From: AC-37 sp036389295
GTDB taxonomy: Bacteria > Actinomycetota > Thermoleophilia > Solirubrobacterales > Thermoleophilaceae
Direction of reading: 5' to 3'
Assembly (NCBI GenBank): GCA_036389295.1
Contig: DASVQB010000044.1
Span: forward strand, 45,045-109,044
Length of the DNA stretch: 64,000 bases
The translations under genes were made by a program, and so were the position numbers. Below the pieces are notes generated by a model, which searched no databases, was not told the origin of the DNA, and was given only the letters and a program-made list of their open reading frames with translations. Shown one piece after another: positions 32,349-41,594 of this stretch (the first letter of the stretch is position 1; each line of letters begins with the position of its first letter).

Positions 32349-35300
32349 TCACGTCCGCGCCCGCCGCTCCATCTCGCGCCAGAAGCGCGCCAGCGTCCGC
32401 CGCCCCATCCGGCGCTGCCACGGCGGTCGGTGGGTCGTGAAGCCCGACGCGACGCGCGTCTGCTGGCGGCAGAAGGCGCGGCTCACGCCGCGGTGCGCGT
32501 TCGGCTCGTCGGGCGGCGGCTGCTTGTACGGGCACATCTCCCAGCCGCACGAGGACGGGCAGCCGGCGCCGAGGATCTCCTTGCGGTCCGGGCTCGTGCT
32601 GAGGCAGTGCGGGAGCTGCTCGGTGTAGCCGAACGCGGCCTTCCGGTCCTCGCCCGAGCGCTCGTTCAGGTTGAGCAGCAGCGTCACGTCGGCCACGAGC
32701 TGGGCGGCCTTGTAGTCGAGCACCGTCGTCCGGCGGCTCGTGACCTCGGCCTCGTCGGTCCAGATCAGGTTCCGCCAGCGGCCGCTGCCCAACCCGTGCC
32801 TCGCCACCGCCCGCCGCGCGAGGCACGCGGCGCGGTAGGCGAACGGGTGCGGCTCGCGCGGCGTCCGCAGGAGCCGCGCGTACATGTTGAGCGTGTCGGT
32901 CTTGTCCGCGCCGGCGATCGCGTACAGCGCGAGCGCCTGGTGGAGCAGCATCCGCGCGTACCAGAACTCGGCGTGAACGAGGCAGAGGCCGGCGACGAGC
33001 CGGCGGTTGCTCGCGACCCAGCCGGGACCGGTGAAGCGGCCCGCGGGATCGTCCGCGTGCCGCATCGCGTCGCCCTTGAACCCCTGCGCGAGCGACGCCT
33101 GGAGGTCGTGCTGGCCGCGCTGGAGCGCGAGGTGCACGAGCTGGTCGAGCGCGTGGCGGGCCCGCCGGACGTGCAGCGCGTTCCGCTCGCGGTCGGTCCT
33201 GTCTCCGCGTCCTCCGTTCGACCCCCCGGCGGCCGGCTCGGCGGGCTCCGTGGGGTGCAGGCCCACCGCGGCCGTCCGCTCCGAGCCCGCCCGGTCGCCG
33301 TCCGCCACCGGCTCGTCGGGCTCCTCCCTGAGACCACTCACGATCGCGGGCAGGATCCATCCGAGCGCCGTCAGCTCCTGCATCTCGTCCTGGCACCACT
33401 CGTACGGGTCCGGGCTGTAGCCGTCGACGTCCGTCTCCGGGGCGTGCGGATGCGCCGCCCTCCACGCCGCGCGCCCCGGGTCGTCCCGCGACTCCGGCCG
33501 GACGAGGTCGTGGCCCAGCGAGCTGCGGGTGGCCGCCTTCGCGAGCCGCCGGTCGATCTTGCCGCGGAGCGCGCGGTAGGCGCGCTCCGCGTGGCGTTCG
33601 AGCTCCGCGCTGGCGGCGCGCCTGACCTCGTAGTCGGGGTCGCAGATGTAGTCCCAGATCCGGTACCAGCTCTCGTCGCCGTCGAGCGCGGCGATGGCCC
33701 GGATCGCGCCGAGCTTCGTCCAGCGGGTGGCGCCCTGAGCCTGGCCGACCAGCTCGAGGATCCGGTGCCGGCTGAACGGCTCGGCCCCCGCGGGGCCCGC
33801 GGACGGCTCGCCGCGACCGGGGCGCTCCGCCGCGCGCGCGATCTCGGCCGCGGTCGTGAGGTTCAGCAGCGCGTCGTCCGGGTCGGTCCGGTTCCCGGGG
33901 TCCTCGCGGCGGCCCTCCATCGCGATCGGTCGCGGGGCCCGGTCCTGCGAGGTCGACCCGTTCGAGCCGTGGGGATCGAGCCGCAGCGCGGCGCGGGCCA
34001 GGAGCTGGCGGAGGATCCGCTCGACGGGGTCGTCGGCCGGCGGGACGTCGCCATTCCCCGATCCGCCCCTCACGGGAGCGGGGCAGCCGAGCGACGTGAA
34101 CAGGAGCGCCATGTGGGCGGTCAGCTTCTCCGGGTGGTGGTCGTCGAGGAGCTTCTCGACCCACTGGTCGAACGTCCAGTCGCTGGCCAGCTTCCCCAGC
34201 GCGACCTGCTGGAGCGCCCGGCCGGCGAGGTAGGCCTGCATGATCCGGTGGCGGAACTGGAGCGAGCCGTCGGGCTTGCGGTCGAGCAGCCGCAGGCGCT
34301 CGCCGGTGTCGACGACCTCGTGGGCGGAGACCCGCTTGCGCTGGTAGTACTCGTCGAAGGCGACCCGGTCGTCCGAGCCGAGGAAGTGCTCGATCGACCG
34401 GTTCGGCAGCTTCTTCGCGATCTGCTCGGGCGTCTTCCGGTCCGCCTTCATCCGGGCCTCGACGGAGATCGCGCCGAGCACGCCGAGCGCGGCCCGCTCG
34501 AGCGACTCAAGGCTCGACTCGCGCTCGGTCCGCTCGATCCCGAGCCAGCGGTGCACGTGCCCGTCCCGCACCGCGGCGTGGTAGCTCTGGAGCAGCATGA
34601 ACCGGACCCAGTGCGGGTTCCACTCGACCTCGCCGCCGGGCTTGCGCACCCACCGCCCCGACCTCTGCGGCGACGTCCACCTGTCGGGCTCCGGCAGCCG
34701 CGGGCAGCGGCCCACGGCGTCGAGCGAGGACAGCAGCTCGAGGTAGAACGGGACCTCGGTCAGGTGGCCCTCCCGGACCCAGCCGCGCAGCTCGGTCTCG
34801 GAGGCCTGCGCCCCCCGGCGAGCGCCCGGGTCCTTGGACGAGGCGTGCGTCAGCTGCGCGACGACGTCGTCCTCCTGGAGCTCGCCCAGGGCGATCGCCG
34901 AGGCCGCGACGCCGGCCGGGATCCCGGCGGGCCGCGCCGTGACGATCACCGGGACGTCCTTGCTCGCGAGCGACTCGAGCGTTCGGCGGAGGACGAACCC
35001 CTTCTCGCCGTCGGGCCCGATCTGGTCGACGTCGTCGGTCAGCACGGCTATCCGCCGCCGCCGGTAGAGCCACTGCCAGAGCGTGTTCAGCTCAGCGTCG
35101 GACCGCGTGCGGCCGCGCACGTGGTGCTCGAACCGCTCGCGCGCGAGCCTCACGATGTCGAGGGTCACGTCGGCGCTCTCGTTCGCTCGCAGCGGCACGA
35201 ACACCGGCACCATGCCCACCCGCGCGAGCCGCTGGGCGAGCCCGACGAGGGCGGTCGTCTTGCCCGCCCCGGGCTCGCCGACGATGACCTGGACGTCGCG

Positions 35301-35936
35301 GCGGTCCTTCGGGAGCACTCCCAGGATCGCCTCGTCGTACAGGTCCTCGCGCGGGATGCGCTCGACGAGCTCGGCGCGCGGGATCAGCTCCTGCTGGGTC
35401 TCGCCGGGCGCGAAGGGCAGCACGACGTCGGGGTTTCGCCAGATGGTGCGCCGCAGCCGGCGGGCCTGGATGGGGCTCTGGATCCAGTCGTTCCAGACCA
35501 GCAGGACGAACCCGGCGATCGCGGCCCCGACGAGGTAGTTCGTGAGCTGCGTCAGCACGCGGTTGTCGGCGCTGTCGGGGGCGAGGTTCACCCAGCCGGC
35601 GGTGAGGAGCACGACGAGCAGCGCGTAGAGCAGGCGCGGGTCGGTCAGCGCCTCCCGCTTCGCGAGCAGGTGCCAGCGAGCGACGAGGCGCCCGAGCCGA
35701 TGGCGCGGGTGGCGCCAGCGTGCGAACACCCACCCGGCGCGGATGCCGACCCAGATCCAGGCGAGCTGGAGCCGGCGGCCGAGCCGTCGCAGGCGCGGCC
35801 CGCGGACGACCTCCGCCTGCGAGGCCCGTCCGCGCTGGTCCTCCGCGAGCCGCGCGACGTGCGCCTCGCCGCGCTGGCCCTCGTCCTCCTGAGCCCGCTC
35901 GAGCACCCCGGGCGGGCTCTGCGGTTCCTGCGCCAT
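32349..35936 (-). CDS. Membrane-anchored NACHT/STAND-type ATPase
   Basis: 1195 residues from ATG 35936. An Arg-rich cytoplasmic start is followed by two hydrophobic helices (about 101-116, LLYALLVVLLTAGWVN, and 132-148, NYLVGAAIAGFVLLVW). A P-loop NTPase domain comes next: Walker A VGEPGAGKTTALVG (219-232), Walker B RIAVLTDDVDQIG (about 295-307) and a sensor-like VPVIVTARPAGIP. Middle and C-terminal parts are helical and Arg/Asp rich with HEAT-like stretches (YRIWDYICDPDYEVRRAASAELERHAERA). Near the C-terminus is a cysteine cluster (GCPSSCGWEMCPY plus flanking Cys) that could bind zinc. The build matches STAND signalling ATPases, several of which sense phage or stress, but no known effector domain is recognisable. 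Function not assigned. Confidence 0.78.
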   Translation of the reverse strand: MAQEPQSPPGVLERAQEDEGQRGEAHVARLAEDQRGRASQAEVVRGPRLRRLGRRLQLAWIWVGIRAGWVFARWRHPRHRLGRLVARWHLLAKREALTDPRLLYALLVVLLTAGWVNLAPDSADNRVLTQLTNYLVGAAIAGFVLLVWNDWIQSPIQARRLRRTIWRNPDVVLPFAPGETQQELIPRAELVERIPREDLYDEAILGVLPKDRRDVQVIVGEPGAGKTTALVGLAQRLARVGMVPVFVPLRANESADVTLDIVRLARERFEHHVRGRTRSDAELNTLWQWLYRRRRIAVLTDDVDQIGPDGEKGFVLRRTLESLASKDVPVIVTARPAGIPAGVAASAIALGELQEDDVVAQLTHASSKDPGARRGAQASETELRGWVREGHLTEVPFYLELLSSLDAVGRCPRLPEPDRWTSPQRSGRWVRKPGGEVEWNPHWVRFMLLQSYHAAVRDGHVHRWLGIERTERESSLESLERAALGVLGAISVEARMKADRKTPEQIAKKLPNRSIEHFLGSDDRVAFDEYYQRKRVSAHEVVDTGERLRLLDRKPDGSLQFRHRIMQAYLAGRALQQVALGKLASDWTFDQWVEKLLDDHHPEKLTAHMALLFTSLGCPAPVRGGSGNGDVPPADDPVERILRQLLARAALRLDPHGSNGSTSQDRAPRPIAMEGRREDPGNRTDPDDALLNLTTAAEIARAAERPGRGEPSAGPAGAEPFSRHRILELVGQAQGATRWTKLGAIRAIAALDGDESWYRIWDYICDPDYEVRRAASAELERHAERAYRALRGKIDRRLAKAATRSSLGHDLVRPESRDDPGRAAWRAAHPHAPETDVDGYSPDPYEWCQDEMQELTALGWILPAIVSGLREEPDEPVADGDRAGSERTAAVGLHPTEPAEPAAGGSNGGRGDRTDRERNALHVRRARHALDQLVHLALQRGQHDLQASLAQGFKGDAMRHADDPAGRFTGPGWVASNRRLVAGLCLVHAEFWYARMLLHQALALYAIAGADKTDTLNMYARLLRTPREPHPFAYRAACLARRAVARHGLGSGRWRNLIWTDEAEVTSRRTTVLDYKAAQLVADVTLLLNLNERSGEDRKAAFGYTEQLPHCLSTSPDRKEILGAGCPSSCGWEMCPYKQPPPDEPNAHRGVSRAFCRQQTRVASGFTTHRPPWQRRMGRRTLARFWREMERRART

Positions 35937-36068
35937 CTTCGAGTGACGAGCCTACCCCCGCCGGGGGCGACCGCGCAAGGGCAATTACCTCAAATCGCTT
36001 AGGCGCTTTTGGGTGGCCGTCCGGGGGCGGGACCCCCCGCCTCCGGCGCCATTGGGCGGACCCCGCCC

Positions 36069-36530
36069 TCACGGCGGCGGGGCGACCTCCCGCCGGAACT
36101 CCCGCAGCAGCTCGAGGGCGAGCTCCGGCTCCGGCGCGCCGGTGTCGTCGACCCGGCCCTCGGCGGCCGCCCGGAACAGCCGCTCCACGAACTCCTCCCA
36201 GCGGAGCGCGGGCCGCATCTCGATCCTCACGCGCGTCTCCCCGTCGCTCGCGTTCCACGCCCGGTGGGGGGTGCCGGGCGGGGCGACGACGGTCTCCCCG
36301 GGACCGGCGACCCGCTCCTCGGCGTCTCCGACCTGGAAGCCGGCGCGCCCCGAGAGGACGTGCCAGCGCTCCTCCATCTCGGGGTGGACGTGCGGCGGCG
36401 TCCTCTGGCCCGGCCGCGGCCAGACGTCCTCCATCTCGAGCAGCGCGCCGCCGGTGTCGGCGGCCGTGCGCAGGAACTCGATCCGCTCCCCCGTGACGGG
36501 GTTCTCGACCGTGTCGCCGGCCCTCGCCAT
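36069..36530 (-). CDS. Cupin-domain protein
   Basis: 153 residues from ATG 36530. Cupin motif 1 is TPPHVHPEMEERWHVLSGRAGFQVGD (metal ligands His, His, Glu and His) and motif 2 is PGTPHRAWNASDGETRVRIEMRP. An extra helical C-terminus (EEFVERLFRAAAEG) follows. Small-molecule-binding or isomerase/dioxygenase role unknown. Divergent from the SDR gene at 36550. The 132 bp upstream of the NACHT gene (35937-36068) hold GC hairpins such as CCCCCGCCGGGGG but no gene. Confidence 0.85.
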   Translation of the reverse strand: MARAGDTVENPVTGERIEFLRTAADTGGALLEMEDVWPRPGQRTPPHVHPEMEERWHVLSGRAGFQVGDAEERVAGPGETVVAPPGTPHRAWNASDGETRVRIEMRPALRWEEFVERLFRAAAEGRVDDTGAPEPELALELLREFRREVAPPP

Positions 36531-36549
36531 GGCGCTACAGTCTGCCGCC

Positions 36550-37491
36550 ATGCCGACCTCCCTAGTCACGGGCGGCGCCGGATTCCTGGGTTCTCACCTC
36601 TGCGACCACCTGCTTGGCAAGGGTCACCGGGTGATCTGCGTGGACAACCTGGAGACCGGGTCGCTCAAGAACATCTCGCACCTGCGGTCGCCGGACTTCG
36701 AGTTCATCACAGCCGACATCACCGAGCGGTACGAGGTCGACGGGCCCGTCGACTTCGTCTACCACATGGCCAGCCCGGCCAGCCCGATCGACTACGCGCG
36801 GCTTCCGCTGCACACGCTGAAGGTGGGGGCGTACGGGACGCACAACACGCTCGGCCTCGCGAAGGCCAAGCGCGCGCGGTTCCTGCTCGCCTCGACCTCC
36901 GAGGTGTACGGCGACCCGCTCGTCCACCCCCAGCCGGAGTCGTACTGGGGCAACGTGAACCCGATCGGGCCGCGCGGCGTGTACGACGAGGCCAAGCGCT
37001 ACGCGGAGGCGCTGTCGATGGCCTACCTGCGCCAGCAGGGCGTGAACACCTGCATCGCGCGGATCTTCAACACCTACGGGCCGCGGATGAGACCGAACGA
37101 CGGGCGCGCGATCCCGACGTTCCTGCGCCAGGCGCTGTCGGACAAGCCGCTCACGGTGTTCGGCGACGGCAGCCAGACGCGGTCGTTCTGCTTCGTCGAG
37201 GACGAGATCCGCGGGCTGGTCGCGCTGGCGGAGTCGGGGATCCACGATCCGGTCAACGTCGGCAACCCCGACGAGTGGACGCTGCTCGACATGGCCAAGC
37301 TCGTGATCGAGCTGTCCGAGTCGCGCTCCGAGGTCGTGTTCGAGGCGCTGCCCGTCGACGATCCGCAGGTGCGCCAGCCGGACATCTCGCGGGCGCGGGA
37401 CCTGCTCGGCTGGGAGCCGAAGGTCGACCTCCGCGAGGGGCTGCGCCGGACGATCGACGCGGCGCTCGAGGCGCTCAAGCAGCCGGCCTGA
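36550..37491 (+). CDS. NAD-dependent epimerase/dehydratase, UDP-glucuronate decarboxylase-like
   Basis: 313 residues from ATG 36550. Extended SDR: VTGGAGFLGSHLCDHLL at the N-terminus, YHMASPASPIDYAR, catalytic Tyr/Lys in RGVYDEAKRYAEAL, then RIFNTYGPRMRPNDGRAIPTF, TVFGDGSQTRSFCFVEDE and NVGNPDEWTLLDMA. The HMASPASP and YGPRMRPNDGR segments are typical of UDP-xylose synthase (UXS), which converts UDP-glucuronate to UDP-xylose. Likely makes a sugar nucleotide for cell-surface glycans. Confidence 0.88.
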   Translation: MPTSLVTGGAGFLGSHLCDHLLGKGHRVICVDNLETGSLKNISHLRSPDFEFITADITERYEVDGPVDFVYHMASPASPIDYARLPLHTLKVGAYGTHNTLGLAKAKRARFLLASTSEVYGDPLVHPQPESYWGNVNPIGPRGVYDEAKRYAEALSMAYLRQQGVNTCIARIFNTYGPRMRPNDGRAIPTFLRQALSDKPLTVFGDGSQTRSFCFVEDEIRGLVALAESGIHDPVNVGNPDEWTLLDMAKLVIELSESRSEVVFEALPVDDPQVRQPDISRARDLLGWEPKVDLREGLRRTIDAALEALKQPA

Positions 37492-37499
37492 GGCCTCGC

Positions 37500-37784
37500 G
37501 TGTCGAGCTCCGAGGCCAAGAACCTCGAGGCCATCTCGAAGGCCATCGACCACCACAACGCGACCTGCCCGTTCCCGGCGGTCGCGGTCGCGATGAACCC
37601 GTTCGAGGTCGAGCGCCTCGGCTGGGACACGATTCGGGGGCTCCCGGTCCGCAGCGACCCCGCGATCGGCACCGGCGCGTTCCGCATCGTGTGCGCGCGC
37701 GAGGAGACCGAGCCGGAGGAGGTCGTCGAGGCGATCGGCGTCGAGGTCGAGTCCGCGGAGACCGCGCCGGCGACCGCTCGCTAG
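37500..37784 (+). CDS. Small conserved-looking hypothetical protein
   Basis: 94 residues from GTG 37500, 8 bp after the SDR. Contains ISKAIDHHNATCPFPAVAVAMNPFEVERLGWDTIRGLPV and a very acidic C-terminus (EETEPEEVVEAIGVEVES). Codon use matches its neighbours. It does not resemble a domain I know; the single Cys and paired His could be functional. Overlaps the convergent membrane-protein stop by 4 bp. Confidence 0.7.
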   Translation: MSSSEAKNLEAISKAIDHHNATCPFPAVAVAMNPFEVERLGWDTIRGLPVRSDPAIGTGAFRIVCAREETEPEEVVEAIGVEVESAETAPATAR

Positions 37785-38455
37785 GCCCGCCCCGTCGCGC
37801 TCCGGAGCGCCGCCGCGAGCAGGGCCGGCACGGCCAGGACGAGGAGCGCGAGCAGGGCCCAGAACGTCCACGGGCCGACCGGGTCGGGACGCAGCACGGC
37901 CGCGCGGCGCATGACGTCGGGCAGGCGCGAGAGCGCCGAGCGGGGGTCCGAGCGGCGGAAGGTCATGCGGAGGTCGCCGGCGGCCGGGTGGCCGTCGAAC
38001 GTGCCGTCGCTCGGGAACGCGTCCGTGGGGGCGCCGCCGTAGATCGCCACTGGCCCGGCGCCCACGTTTCCCGCGCAGACGTCGATCGACCCGGCCGACC
38101 GCCGGACCGGCTTGCGGAGGCGGGCGGTCGCCTCCGCGTTGTCGGCGTAGCCGGCCGGCAGTGCGCCGTCGCTCAGCACGCGACCGGTCGTCGCGTCGAG
38201 GACGAACAGCTCGAGCCGCGGGCCGGGCCGGTGGAACGTGCCGTACGCGAGGGCGACCTCGTCGAAGTCCGCCTCCGCGTCGATCCCCCGCTGGCAGGCC
38301 CAGTGCCCGGGGCCGATCACGGCCACGACCTGCTTCGAGGGCACGCCCAGGGCGAACGCTAGGTGGCGGTCGTCGGTCGCGGCCGCGGCCGCCAGCGCCG
38401 CGAGGGCGACCGCGACGGTCGCCGCGAGCGCGATCGTCGGAGCGTGACTACGCAT
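37781..38455 (-). CDS. Exported membrane protein with C-terminal anchor
   Basis: 224 residues. N-terminal hydrophobic segment IALAATVAVALAALAAAAA (signal or first helix), a soluble extracytoplasmic part with Cys pairs (GHWACQRG, IDVCAGNVG), and a C-terminal helix WTFWALLALLVLAVPALLAAAL. Its ATG overlaps the stop of the upstream DUF2142 membrane protein (ATGCGTAG), so the two are probably one functional unit. Function unknown; perhaps a partner in cell-surface polymer handling. Confidence 0.75.
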   Translation of the reverse strand: MRSHAPTIALAATVAVALAALAAAAATDDRHLAFALGVPSKQVVAVIGPGHWACQRGIDAEADFDEVALAYGTFHRPGPRLELFVLDATTGRVLSDGALPAGYADNAEATARLRKPVRRSAGSIDVCAGNVGAGPVAIYGGAPTDAFPSDGTFDGHPAAGDLRMTFRRSDPRSALSRLPDVMRRAAVLRPDPVGPWTFWALLALLVLAVPALLAAALRSATGRA

Positions 38456-40025
38456 AGAACCTCCCGGCGGTCGCGGCGAGCGAGACGACCTGGAGCGCGA
38501 CCATCCCCCCGAGCGTCAGGGCCACCGCCGCCGGGCGGCGCCTCGGCTCGAGGTTGGTCAGGGCGGCGGCGACCGCCGCGCCCGCGATCGGGAGGAGGGG
38601 GAGGAGGTAGCGGCCCTGGGCGGTCGGGCCGCTGCCGTCCGCGAGCTGGGAGAACTCGGCCCAGTGGACGCCGGCGACGAGGCAGGCGCCGCTCGCGGCG
38701 AGGAAGGCGAGCGCGGCGCGGGTGGCCGCGACGGTCCTCCGCGCGAGCGCGCGGGCTGCGGCCGCGAAGGTCAGGACGGCCAGCGCCGCGAGCGCCGCGT
38801 AGAGCGCGTCCGGGAGGCGGACCTCCATCCAGCCGAAGGCGCCCCAGGCGGTCTCTACCCAGAGGTTCCAACCCTGGCCGCCGTCGATCCCCGTGAAGTG
38901 CTGCTGGCCCGGGAGGGCGGGGAGGTAGTACTGCCAGAGGTAGCTCGCGAAGGCGCGCAGGTCGCCGGGGCCGGCGTCGAGGAGGATCCGGTCGGCGAGG
39001 TCGCGGGAGGCCGCGACGGCGACGACGGCGGCCGCCGCGCAGGCTGCCGCTCCGGCGGCGACGTGGAGGCGGCCGAGGCGGTGCGGTCTTCCCGCCCGGC
39101 GCGCCGCGAGGAGGAGCACCAGCCCGAGCGGGGGGATCATCACGAGCGCCGTCGTCTTGACGAGGCAGGCCGCGACCGCCGTCGCGACGAGCGCGCTCAC
39201 CGTCGCCCGGGAGGGGCCTCGACTCAGGACCCTCACACCGAGCCAGAGCTCGATCGACCAGAGCGCGAGCAGCCCGGCGTCGGCGTTCACCCCTCCCGAG
39301 ACGAAGGTGGCCATCGGCTGGAGCCCGACGCATGCCGCGCCGGCCAGCTGCAGGAGCCGGTCCCGGCCCGTCAGCTCGCCGATCAGGAGCCACGCGCCCG
39401 CCGTCGTGACCAGCATCAGGAGGCCGGACCAGAGGCGCATGAGGTAGAGGCGGTCGAAGAAGCCGCCGCCCGAGCCGGCCGCGTACGGGATCGCCTCGTA
39501 CGCGTAGTAGAGCGGCGGGTCGTCGCTCTGCGGGCCGACGGTGCGGACGTTCTCGCGCGCCTCGCCGCGGGTCGCGGGGACGGTGAGCGACTCCCAGCGC
39601 TGCTCGACCGCCTCGCTCCACGGCGGCTTGACGCTCGGGTCGCCGAGCCCGAGCACGCCGCGCGAGCGGTCCTCGGCGACCTGCTCCTCGTACGAGAACG
39701 GCCGCCGGCCGTCCGGCAGCTGCTTGACCGGCCGCCGGCCGTCCTCCACCAGGGACTGGACGTAGCCGAAGTTCCCGCCCTCGTCCGGGACCTGGAAGGG
39801 CGGCACCACCAGCGCCCAGGCCGCCGTCGCGATCGCCACGGCGGCGAGGAGTAGGAGCAGCGGCGCCGGCGGTCGCCTCGCGCGCGACAGCGGCGCCCGA
39901 CGCGCCCGACGGACGCGCGGTGCGGCCCGAGGCGGGGCCTCGACGACGCGAGCTGCCTGCACGGCCGGCGACGCTAACGCGTGAAGCCGCCGACCGCCAC
40001 CGCCGTCCCCGTCCGCTCGCCCCAT
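38448..40025 (-). CDS. DUF2142-like polytopic membrane protein
   Basis: 525 residues from ATG 40025. A basic Arg/Pro-rich cytoplasmic N-terminus is followed by about ten hydrophobic segments beginning PPAPLLLLLAAVAIATAAWALVV. The first extracytoplasmic loop carries PPFQVPDEGGNFGYVQSLVEDG, the P-DE-x motif typical of DUF2142 and GT-C-type transferases, which use the acidic residue for lipid-linked sugar donors. Later come NADAGLLALWSIELWLG and LWQYYLPALPGQ. Probably a glycosyltransferase or teichoic-acid-like modification enzyme. Upstream is tRNA-His on the other strand. Confidence 0.8.
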   Translation of the reverse strand: MGRADGDGGGGRRLHALASPAVQAARVVEAPPRAAPRVRRARRAPLSRARRPPAPLLLLLAAVAIATAAWALVVPPFQVPDEGGNFGYVQSLVEDGRRPVKQLPDGRRPFSYEEQVAEDRSRGVLGLGDPSVKPPWSEAVEQRWESLTVPATRGEARENVRTVGPQSDDPPLYYAYEAIPYAAGSGGGFFDRLYLMRLWSGLLMLVTTAGAWLLIGELTGRDRLLQLAGAACVGLQPMATFVSGGVNADAGLLALWSIELWLGVRVLSRGPSRATVSALVATAVAACLVKTTALVMIPPLGLVLLLAARRAGRPHRLGRLHVAAGAAACAAAAVVAVAASRDLADRILLDAGPGDLRAFASYLWQYYLPALPGQQHFTGIDGGQGWNLWVETAWGAFGWMEVRLPDALYAALAALAVLTFAAAARALARRTVAATRAALAFLAASGACLVAGVHWAEFSQLADGSGPTAQGRYLLPLLPIAGAAVAAALTNLEPRRRPAAVALTLGGMVALQVVSLAATAGRFYA

Positions 40026-40084
40026 CCCCCGGTTGGAGACCCGCAGGAGGGCCGGGGTTTCGCTGCTAGATTCCGCAGCGACCT

Positions 40085-40158
40085 GGTGGGCGTAGCTCAG
40101 CTGGTAGAGCTCCTGGTTGTGGTCCAGGCGGTCGGGGGTTCGAGTCCCCTCGCTCACC
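40085..40158 (+). tRNA. tRNA-His (anticodon GTG)
   Basis: Extra G at -1 (40085) opposite C73, acceptor GTGGGCG/CGCTCAC with one G-U pair, anticodon stem CCTGG/CCAGG with loop TTGTGGT (anticodon GTG), T-arm GGGGG TTCGAGT CCCCT. The -1 G is diagnostic of tRNA-His. No encoded CCA. Confidence 0.97.
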
Positions 40159-40317
40159 CTCACGGTTGCCTGCTCAGCCGTCTGCTGCTCGCCTGACTTG
40201 CGTCCCTATTCGGACGCGTGGCATCGACCACCTGCGTCGGGGCTCGCCACCGGGGACTGGTGGGTTGCGGGCCGGCAGCCTGGGCGTGCCCTCCGCGCGG
40301 CACGGTATACACGCAGC

Positions 40318-40686
40318 ATGATCGGGCACGAGAAGTTCAAGGATGGAGTCGAGTCGGTTGCTCAGCTGATCGATATCGCCGGCGTCGCGATCATCGTCGC
40401 TGGCTTTCTCGTCGCCACCGTCCTCTTCATCGCCGGCGCAATCAAGCGCGGCGCGGACGCCGAGGGTTACCGCGGCTATCGGCAGCAGATTGGCCGCGCG
40501 ATCTTGCTCGGACTGGAGTTCTTGGTCGCGGCGGACATAATCCGAACCGTCGCCGTCGCGCCGACCTTTCGCGGGGTCGGCGTCCTCGCCATCATCGTGG
40601 CGGTGCGAACCTTCCTGAGCTTCACGCTCGAGGTCGAGCTCGAAGGCCGTTGGCCTTGGCAGAAGCGTGCGACACCCGCGGCCTGA
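40318..40686 (+). CDS. DUF1622 family membrane protein
   Basis: 122 residues from ATG 40318; GGTATACACG upstream is a plausible -10. Two to three transmembrane helices (IDIAGVAIIVAGFLVATVLFIAGAI; GRAILLGLEFLVAADIIRTVAV; VLAIIVAVRTFLSFTL) and the signature LGLEFLVAADIIRTV plus FTLEVELEGRWPWQ of DUF1622. Third-position G+C is visibly lower than in neighbouring genes (codons such as ATT, CTT, GGT occur), so it may be a more recent arrival. It follows tRNA-His, a common integration target. Function of the family unknown. Confidence 0.88.
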   Translation: MIGHEKFKDGVESVAQLIDIAGVAIIVAGFLVATVLFIAGAIKRGADAEGYRGYRQQIGRAILLGLEFLVAADIIRTVAVAPTFRGVGVLAIIVAVRTFLSFTLEVELEGRWPWQKRATPAA

Positions 40687-40743
40687 GAGCGCAAGGCCAG
40701 ATTCATCAGGAACCTCCTGCCGGCTGTCGTCCCTCTCGCCGCG

Positions 40744-41463
40744 CTAGCGAGAAACCCACTTCCCCGCCGCCCCCCGACAGGGCATCCGGTACACGTCCTC
40801 CTCGACCGCGCCGTCGGCGAACGTGAACTGCGCCGTGAAGGTCCAGGCCCCGCTCCGCGGGCAGGTGCGCGGGGTCCGCGTGTAGGCGCGCTGCCCGAGC
40901 GATCGCGCCGGGAAGAGGTGGTGCACGTAGCGGAGCGCGCTCTCGCCCTCCGGCGGCCCGCCGGGCGTGCGCGGGACGTCCACGGTGATCACCCGGCCCT
41001 CGCGCCGCGCGTGGGTCGCCAGCCGCAGCGGGTACTGCTCGGGGCCCGCGATCAGCAGCGTTCCCGAGCTCTCGTCGAAGGCGTCGAGGGCGAGCGGTGT
41101 CTCGCCGTCGCCGGGGAAGCCCGTCATCGAGGTGTCGCCGAGGTCGCCGCCGATCCGGCTCTCGGGCGGGCAGGCCGCCGCGCCCTGCAGCGCGACCTCG
41201 ATGTCGGTCGCAGTGCAGGCGGGCACGACCGAGCTGTCGAACGTCGTCCCGGCCGGGAAGGTGAAGACCTCGCGGCGCAGCGGGATCGGCTTCGCGTCCG
41301 GGTCGTCGGGGTGCTTGTAGAGGATCTCGGTGTCGGTCCCCGTCGACGCGCCGGGGACCGGCGTCGTGAACTGCTGCCTGTAGTCCGCCCGCACGCCGGC
41401 CTGCGCGGCCGGCGCCAACCCCGCCGCCGCGACCAGCACACCGACGATCGCCCCTGCCCTCAT
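40744..41463 (-). CDS. Secreted hypothetical protein
   Basis: 239 residues from ATG 41463, preceded by GGGGGGTGACC. Signal peptide MRAGAIVGVLVAAAGLAPAAQA. The mature part begins VRADYRQQFTTPVPGASTGTD and has repeated Cys (VPACTATD, AAACPPES, RTCPRSGAW, RMPCRGAAG), probably forming disulfides. LRREVFTFPAGTTFDSSVVPACTATDIEV resembles the opening of other actinobacterial exported proteins of unknown function. Confidence 0.72.
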   Translation of the reverse strand: MRAGAIVGVLVAAAGLAPAAQAGVRADYRQQFTTPVPGASTGTDTEILYKHPDDPDAKPIPLRREVFTFPAGTTFDSSVVPACTATDIEVALQGAAACPPESRIGGDLGDTSMTGFPGDGETPLALDAFDESSGTLLIAGPEQYPLRLATHARREGRVITVDVPRTPGGPPEGESALRYVHHLFPARSLGQRAYTRTPRTCPRSGAWTFTAQFTFADGAVEEDVYRMPCRGAAGKWVSR

Positions 41464-41594
41464 CCGGTCACCCCCCGCCGGGAATCGAGGCACGCATTAT
41501 CTCCAGGGCCCCACCTCGAAGGCGCTGGTCGAGCGGCGGTGACGCGGGCGCCCTCCTCCCGGCGCCCGATTGGCGAGGACGGCGAGGTCGTCTT

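Noticed and set aside
40085..40700. Integrated mobile element at tRNA-His
   Set aside because: No integrase, no direct repeat of the tRNA 3' end and only one atypical gene; evidence too thin.
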